Assembly (NCBI GenBank): GCA_005879675.1
Contig: VBJE01000092.1
Span: 7,440-17,196 of the forward strand
Length of the DNA stretch: 9,757 nt
From: Chloroflexota bacterium
GTDB taxonomy: Bacteria; Chloroflexota; Dormibacteria; Dormibacterales; Dormibacteraceae
Direction: 5' to 3'
The translations under genes and the position numbers were made by a program. The notes under the pieces were generated by a model. That model did not search any database and was not told the DNA's origin. It saw only the letters and a list, made by a program, of their open reading frames with translations. Below, one piece after another: positions 5,721 to 9,757 of the stretch (its first letter is position 1; every line of letters begins with the position of its first letter).

Positions 5721-5743
5721 GCCGGACGTCCTCGCCGGACGTC
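5721..5743 (+). repeat. Two-copy direct repeat before mraY
   Basis: GCCGGACGTC occurs at 5721-5730 and again at 5734-5743, a 13-nt period, ending one base before the mraY ATG. Each copy contains the palindrome GACGTC. It occupies the place where a Shine-Dalgarno would be, and none is visible. It may be a chance duplication. Confidence 0.4.
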
Positions 5744-5744
5744 G

Positions 5745-6668
5745 ATGAATCTGGCCAGGCTCTTCGACGTCCTGACGTTCGTCATCGCGTTCGCGGTGGC
5801 CGTCGCGCTCTACCCGTTCGCGATCCGGACTCTGCGCAGGCTGCGCTCAGGGCAAGTGATCCAGGAAGAGCTGCCCGACACCCACCAGAAGAAGGCCGGC
5901 ACGCCGACCGGCGGCGGGATCCTCTTCGCCGCGCTCGCCATCCTGGGCGGTCTGCTCGCGTCGGTCGCGGGCCACCCCGGCGCTTGGCCCTCGATCGCCG
6001 GCCTGGCAGCCGGCGGCGTCATCGGCCTTGTCGACGACGTGAGCAAGCTGCGGCGCGGATCGATCGGCATCCCGGCCCGCCTCAAGTTTCCGATCCAGGT
6101 CGTGCTCGCGATTCCTGTGGCCTGGCTTGCCCTGGGCAATGCTTCGCTGTGGTGGCTGCCCCTCGCCGTCATCGGCATTGTCGGCACCGCCAACGCTGTG
6201 AACATCACCGACGGGATGGATGGTCTTGCGGCCGGTCTATCGATCATCGCCGTCGGTGCGACGGCGCTGTTGCTGCCGAACGCGCCGGCCGGCGAGAAGG
6301 CGGTGGGCATGGCCCTGTGCGGAGCCCTGGCGGCGTTTCTCGTCTTCAACCGTCACCCCGCGCGCGTCTTCATGGGCGACACCGGCGCGCTGGCGATCGG
6401 TTTCGCGCTGGGTGCGATGGCGATCCAGCAGGGCCTTCTACTGCTGCTGCCGATCGTCGGTCTCGTGTTTGTGCTCGAGACCCTGTCTGTCATCATTCAG
6501 GTGGCTTACTTCAAAGTCAGCGGCGGACGCCGCGTTTTCACGATGACCCCGATCCACTACACGTTCCACCACGAGGGTTGGTCTGAGAACCGCATCGCGC
6601 TCACGTTCTGGGCCGCGGGGCTCGTGTCGGCGATCGCCGCCGTCGCTCTCGTGAAGCTGATTTCTTGA
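5745..6668 (+). CDS. mraY: MraY, phospho-N-acetylmuramoyl-pentapeptide transferase
   Basis: Integral membrane enzyme that transfers phospho-MurNAc-pentapeptide to undecaprenyl phosphate, making lipid I. The 307-residue product has multiple hydrophobic helices and the family motifs HQKKAGTPTGGG (about 47-58), GLVDDVSK with Asp97/Asp98, NITDGMDGLAAG with Asp156 and Asp159, and VFMGDTGALAIG with Asp212, so the Mg-binding acidic residues are present. The usual PIHHHFE motif near the C-terminus is altered to PIHYTFHHEGW (His271, Tyr272, Thr273). The product is somewhat short compared with the 320-360 residues common in the family; no in-frame upstream start exists. ATG 5745 lacks a clear Shine-Dalgarno. 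The stop overlaps the murD start as TTGA. Confidence 0.93.
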   Translation: MNLARLFDVLTFVIAFAVAVALYPFAIRTLRRLRSGQVIQEELPDTHQKKAGTPTGGGILFAALAILGGLLASVAGHPGAWPSIAGLAAGGVIGLVDDVSKLRRGSIGIPARLKFPIQVVLAIPVAWLALGNASLWWLPLAVIGIVGTANAVNITDGMDGLAAGLSIIAVGATALLLPNAPAGEKAVGMALCGALAAFLVFNRHPARVFMGDTGALAIGFALGAMAIQQGLLLLLPIVGLVFVLETLSVIIQVAYFKVSGGRRVFTMTPIHYTFHHEGWSENRIALTFWAAGLVSAIAAVALVKLIS

Positions 6669-7921
6669 CCGCCCTCGTGGTCGGCGCGGCGCGCAGCGGC
6701 GTCGCGCTCGCCCTGCATCTCGCCAGCACAGGCGAGAAGGTCCGCGTGGCCGACCGTAAGCCCGCAGGCGAGCTGCAGGCCACGCTCGCGCAGATGCCGC
6801 CCGGCGTCGAGTATCGGCTGGGCGGCTACGACGAATCGGCGCTGGACGGGGTCGACATCGTCTACGCCAGCCCAGGCGTGCCGTGGGACTCCGAGCTGCT
6901 CAACCAGGCGCGCGCTCGTGGCATCCAGGTGTCGAGCGAGATCGACCTGTTCCTGCGCCTGTGCCGCGGCACGGTGGTCGGCATCACCGGCACGAACGGC
7001 AAGACCACGACGACCGCGCTCGCGGGCGAGGTCCTCGCGGCGGGCGATCGCCACGTGATCGTGGGAGGCAACATCGGCGACACCGTGCTCGACCGCGTCG
7101 GCGAGATCACGCCGAAGCACTGGGTCGTGCTCGAGCTGTCGAGCTTCCAGCTCGAGTCGGTCGAGAATCCGCGTCTGCACGTCGGCGTGATCCTGAACAT
7201 CACGCCCGATCACCTCGACCGCCACCGCACGCTGGAGCGCTACGTCGACCTGAAGGCGCGGGCGATCGACCGCTCCGACTTCGCCGTCCTCAACGGTCGC
7301 GATCCGATCGTGAAGGAGCTCGCCTCGCGCGCCCATGGACAGGTGGTGTGGTTGGACCGCCACCAGCCGCAGCCGCCGATGCCCCTGCCCGGCCGGCACA
7401 ACATGGAGAACGCCCTCGCGGCGGCGGCGGTGGGCCGCATCGCCGGCCTGAGCGACGATGCGATCAACGCCGCCATCCGCTCCTTCAAGGGCGTCGAGCA
7501 CCGGCTCGAGCTCGTCGGCGAGTGGGCCGGCGCCCGCTGGTACAACGACTCAAAGGCGACGAATCCCGATGCCGGCCGCGTAGCGCTGAGCGCGTTTCCC
7601 GGCGCGCCCGTGATCCTGATCGCCGGCGGATACGGCGGCGGATTCGAGCTGGGCGACTGGGTCGCCGACGTGCTCGCCAGGACCGAGGCGGTGATCCTCC
7701 TCGGGGCGTCCGCGGATGAGCTCGCCCAGGCGCTGAAGTCCCATCCCAAGGTGATCCGCGCGCAAACGCTCGAAGAGGCGGTGTCCATCGCCGCGGGGCT
7801 GGCGCGCAGAGGCAGCGTCGTCCTCCTGAGCCCCGCGTACAAGAGCTTCGACATGTTCAAGGACTTCGAAGATCGCGGCAACCAGTTCAAAGACCTCGTC
7901 CGGCGGCGGTTTGCGGCGTGA
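6665..7921 (+). CDS. murD: MurD, UDP-N-acetylmuramoyl-L-alanine--D-glutamate ligase
   Basis: Cytoplasmic ATP-dependent ligase adding D-Glu to UDP-MurNAc-L-Ala. The 418-residue product begins with a Rossmann-like N-domain (ALVVGAARSGVALALHL) and has the P-loop GITGTNGKTTTTA (Gly109-Lys113), LELSSFQLE, LNITPDHLDRH, GRHNMENALAA, GVEHRLELV, WYNDSKATNPDA, LIAGGYGGG and the MurD-typical C-terminal end SPAYKSFDMFKDFEDRG. Start TTG 6665 overlaps the mraY stop by 4 nt (TTGA), and the conserved Val-Val-Gly-Ala segment begins only four residues in, so no later start fits. There is no strong ribosome site, which suits translational coupling. Its stop overlaps the ftsW GTG (GTGA). Confidence 0.95.
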   Translation: MTALVVGAARSGVALALHLASTGEKVRVADRKPAGELQATLAQMPPGVEYRLGGYDESALDGVDIVYASPGVPWDSELLNQARARGIQVSSEIDLFLRLCRGTVVGITGTNGKTTTTALAGEVLAAGDRHVIVGGNIGDTVLDRVGEITPKHWVVLELSSFQLESVENPRLHVGVILNITPDHLDRHRTLERYVDLKARAIDRSDFAVLNGRDPIVKELASRAHGQVVWLDRHQPQPPMPLPGRHNMENALAAAAVGRIAGLSDDAINAAIRSFKGVEHRLELVGEWAGARWYNDSKATNPDAGRVALSAFPGAPVILIAGGYGGGFELGDWVADVLARTEAVILLGASADELAQALKSHPKVIRAQTLEEAVSIAAGLARRGSVVLLSPAYKSFDMFKDFEDRGNQFKDLVRRRFAA

Positions 7922-9135
7922 GCTCCGCAGCTGCACAGCGCCAGCAGCCGGACAGGCTGCTTCTTTTCACCACCGTCGCGTTGTGCGCGACCGGCCTGGT
8001 GATGGTCACGAGCGCGAGCGTCGCCTTCGCCTACACGCAGCACGAGTCCGCCTTCTACTACGCGGAGCGCCAGGCGGCCTGGATGCTGCTGGGATTCGTG
8101 GCGCTCTTCGTGCTGGGTCGCCTCGACTATCGCCGCCTTCGGCCGCTGGCTCCGGCCGGCGCGGCCGTGGCCGCGCTGCTCATGCTCCTCGTCCTGGTGC
8201 CGCACCTGGGGGTGAGCGTGAACGGCGCCCGGCGCTGGTTCGACGCCGGGCCTCTCGGCACGTTCCAGCCGTCGGAGCTGGGCAAGCTCGCCTTCGCCAT
8301 CTTCATCGCCCACTGGGTCGACCGGAACTCGCACCGTATGGGCGACTTCCAGCACGTCTTCGTTCCCTTCGTCGCCATGCTCGCCGGCGTCCTGGTCCTG
8401 CTCATGCTCGAGCGCGACGTCGGAACGTCGATCGTCACCGTCGGCATCTTCATCAGCGCCTACTGGGCGGCGGGCGGCCGGCTGCGCCACATCGTGCTGC
8501 TCGCCGCCGGGTTGGGCCTCGCCTTCCTCGCGGTCACGCTCCTCGAGCCGTACCGAATGGGGCGCCTCACCTCGTTCAGGAATCCGTGGGCGGACCCGCT
8601 CGGCGCTGGTTTTCAGGCGACCCAGTCGCTGTACGGACTGGCGTCTGGCGGGTTCTTCGGCGTCGGCATCGGCCACTCGATCGAGAAGTACGGGTGGTTG
8701 CCGGAGGCGCACACGGACTTCATCTTCGCCATCGTCGGCGAGGAGACCGGCCTGGTCGGCACGACGCTGGTGATGCTCGGATTCCTGGTTTTCGGAATCC
8801 GGGGCTACCGGGCGACGCTGCGGGCGCCGGATCGCTTCGGCATGGCGCTCGCGGCCTCGATCACGACGTGGATCACCTTCGAGGCGCTGCTGAACATGGC
8901 CACGGTCACCAACACGCTGCCGATCACGGGCGTGCCGCTGCCCTTCTTCAGCTACGGCGGCACGGCCCTGGCGACCGCGCTCGCGGCCGTGGGGATCCTG
9001 CTCAGCATCGCCCGCCACGGCTCGGGTTCGGCATTGCGGAACAATCGACGCAGTGATGAGACTTTTGATCGCTGGCGGCGGGACCGGCGGGCACCTGTAT
9101 CCGGCGCTCGCGGTCGCGCGAGCGTTTCGCGTTGA
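7918..9135 (+). CDS. ftsW: FtsW, SEDS-family septal peptidoglycan glycosyltransferase
   Basis: Polytopic membrane enzyme that polymerises lipid II into septal glycan strands with FtsI. The 405-residue product has about ten hydrophobic segments and the SEDS motifs NGARRWFDAGPLG (from Asn102), FQPSELGKLA (Pro118-Ser-Glu120), ERDVGTSIV (usually PDLGT), SFRNPWADPLGAGFQ, EAHTDFIFAIVGEE with Asp267, the conserved Asp position proposed as catalytic in SEDS proteins, and PLPFFSYGGT. Position between murD and murG favours FtsW over RodA. GTG 7918 overlaps the murD stop by 4 nt. The last 26 codons (from about 9055) overlap the start of murG in another frame and encode an Arg-rich tail with no family resemblance. 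Confidence 0.94.
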   Translation: MSSAAAQRQQPDRLLLFTTVALCATGLVMVTSASVAFAYTQHESAFYYAERQAAWMLLGFVALFVLGRLDYRRLRPLAPAGAAVAALLMLLVLVPHLGVSVNGARRWFDAGPLGTFQPSELGKLAFAIFIAHWVDRNSHRMGDFQHVFVPFVAMLAGVLVLLMLERDVGTSIVTVGIFISAYWAAGGRLRHIVLLAAGLGLAFLAVTLLEPYRMGRLTSFRNPWADPLGAGFQATQSLYGLASGGFFGVGIGHSIEKYGWLPEAHTDFIFAIVGEETGLVGTTLVMLGFLVFGIRGYRATLRAPDRFGMALAASITTWITFEALLNMATVTNTLPITGVPLPFFSYGGTALATALAAVGILLSIARHGSGSALRNNRRSDETFDRWRRDRRAPVSGARGRASVSR

Positions 9136-9757
9136 GGAGCCTGGCGGCGCCGTCCTGCTGGTCGGCCGCGCGGGCGGCCCGGAGGAGCGCCTTGTCCCGG
9201 CCGCCGGGTTCGAGCTGGAGACCGTCCGCGTGCGCGGGCTCGACCGCGACGCGCCCTGGAAGAACCTCGCCCTCCCGTACCTCATCCCTACAGCCCTGCG
9301 CGCCGCGCTCCGGATCGTCGACCGTTTTCGGCCTGACGTGGTGCTGGGGATGGGCGGGTACGTGATGGCGCCGGCGGTCGCCGCCGCGCGCATGCGGCGC
9401 ATCCCCTACGTCCTGCACGAGAAGGACGTCCGGCCAGGCCTGGCCACGCGTTATTTCGCCGCCCGCGCGGCGGCGGTCTGCACCACTCTTCCCGGGACGG
9501 AGCAGAGGTTGAAGGACGGGCACGTCGTCCTCACCGGCGTGCCGCTGCGCGACGGCTTCGCGCCGCGCACGCCCGACGTGCCGCCCAGGCGCGTGCTGAT
9601 CACCGGCGGGAGCCAGGGCGCGCGCCGGCTCAACCAGGCGACATGGTCGGTCCTCGACCAGCTGTGCGCGAGGTTCGAGGAGATCATCCACGTCGCCGGG
9701 CAGCAGGGTGCCGACGGCATCGCCGCGAACGCGCGCGATCGCTACCGCGGGCTCGCC
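9056..9757 (+). CDS. murG: MurG, lipid II synthase (GlcNAc transferase), cut by window edge
   Basis: Membrane-associated GT-B glycosyltransferase that adds GlcNAc from UDP-GlcNAc to lipid I. 234 codons are open to the end of the window with no stop; a full MurG is about 350-380 residues, so roughly the C-terminal third is outside. Seen: MRLLIAGGGTGGHLYPALAV with the lipid-binding Gly loop GGGTGGH (7-13), VRGLDRD, GMGGYVMAPA, and the second Gly loop TGGSQGARRLN (184-190). The family HEQN motif reads HEKD (121-124), and GNPVR reads GVPLR. ATG 9056 is preceded directly by an in-frame GTG (9053); no strong Shine-Dalgarno is seen. The first 80 nt overlap the ftsW tail. The incompleteness is due to the window, not to gene decay. 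Confidence 0.93.
   Translation, partial: MRLLIAGGGTGGHLYPALAVARAFRVEEPGGAVLLVGRAGGPEERLVPAAGFELETVRVRGLDRDAPWKNLALPYLIPTALRAALRIVDRFRPDVVLGMGGYVMAPAVAAARMRRIPYVLHEKDVRPGLATRYFAARAAAVCTTLPGTEQRLKDGHVVLTGVPLRDGFAPRTPDVPPRRVLITGGSQGARRLNQATWSVLDQLCARFEEIIHVAGQQGADGIAANARDRYRGLA

Noticed and set aside
7240..9402. 720-codon open frame on the minus strand across murD, ftsW and murG
   Set aside because: It is antisense to three certain genes; the translation is Arg/Glu/His-rich low complexity typical of the mirror frame of GC-rich genes, with no family motif.
1..9757. CRISPR array, insertion sequence, prophage or new defence system
   Set aside because: No spaced direct repeats of CRISPR type, no transposase or integrase, and nearly all the sequence is explained by dcw genes.

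Overview
This window holds the front part of a division and cell wall (dcw) cluster from a GC-rich bacterium. All recognisable genes are on the + strand, in the order [small ORF]-mraZ(broken)-rsmH-ftsL-ftsI-murF-mraY-murD-ftsW-murG; murG runs off the right edge. GTG and TTG starts are frequent, genes are coupled by 4-nt overlaps, and FtsI is a PASTA-less class B PBP. This suggests a terrabacterial-type lineage such as Chloroflexota or Dormibacterota; that placement is a low-confidence inference from style alone, and no marker here fixes it.

Layout. Positions 1-160 are non-coding, with two stem-loops and a good sigma-A-type promoter (TTGACA, 17-nt spacer, TAAGGT). Just downstream, four 10-bp tandem units of the form GYGGNGA (163-202) look like an MraZ-box operator. 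They overlap the ribosome binding site and start of an unrecognised small ORF (about 77 codons) that precedes mraZ. mraZ itself is split between two frames. rsmH then starts in an ATTAG overlap with the mraZ stop, apparently on an ATT codon. A 147-nt gap with a strong hairpin and a REP-like palindrome separates rsmH from ftsL. ftsL and ftsI abut. A second gap of 173 nt, packed with palindromes and ending in an AT-richer stretch with a CRP-like site, lies exactly where murE normally sits; murE is missing here. murF, mraY, murD, ftsW and murG follow closely, with 4-nt stop/start overlaps at mraY/murD and murD/ftsW and an unusual 80-nt overlap at ftsW/murG.

How the genes work together. MurF and MurD build the UDP-MurNAc-pentapeptide, MraY loads it on undecaprenyl phosphate as lipid I, MurG adds GlcNAc to give lipid II, and FtsW (glycosyltransferase) with FtsI (transpeptidase) polymerises and crosslinks it at the septum, with FtsL as the scaffold/activator. 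RsmH methylates 16S rRNA, and MraZ would repress the operon.

I found no novel defence, mobile or metabolic system. The unusual points are regulatory and structural: the tandem operator upstream of a broken mraZ, the probable ATT start of rsmH, the uncharacterised leading ORF, the missing murE with a palindrome cluster in its place, and family-motif deviations in MraY and MurG.
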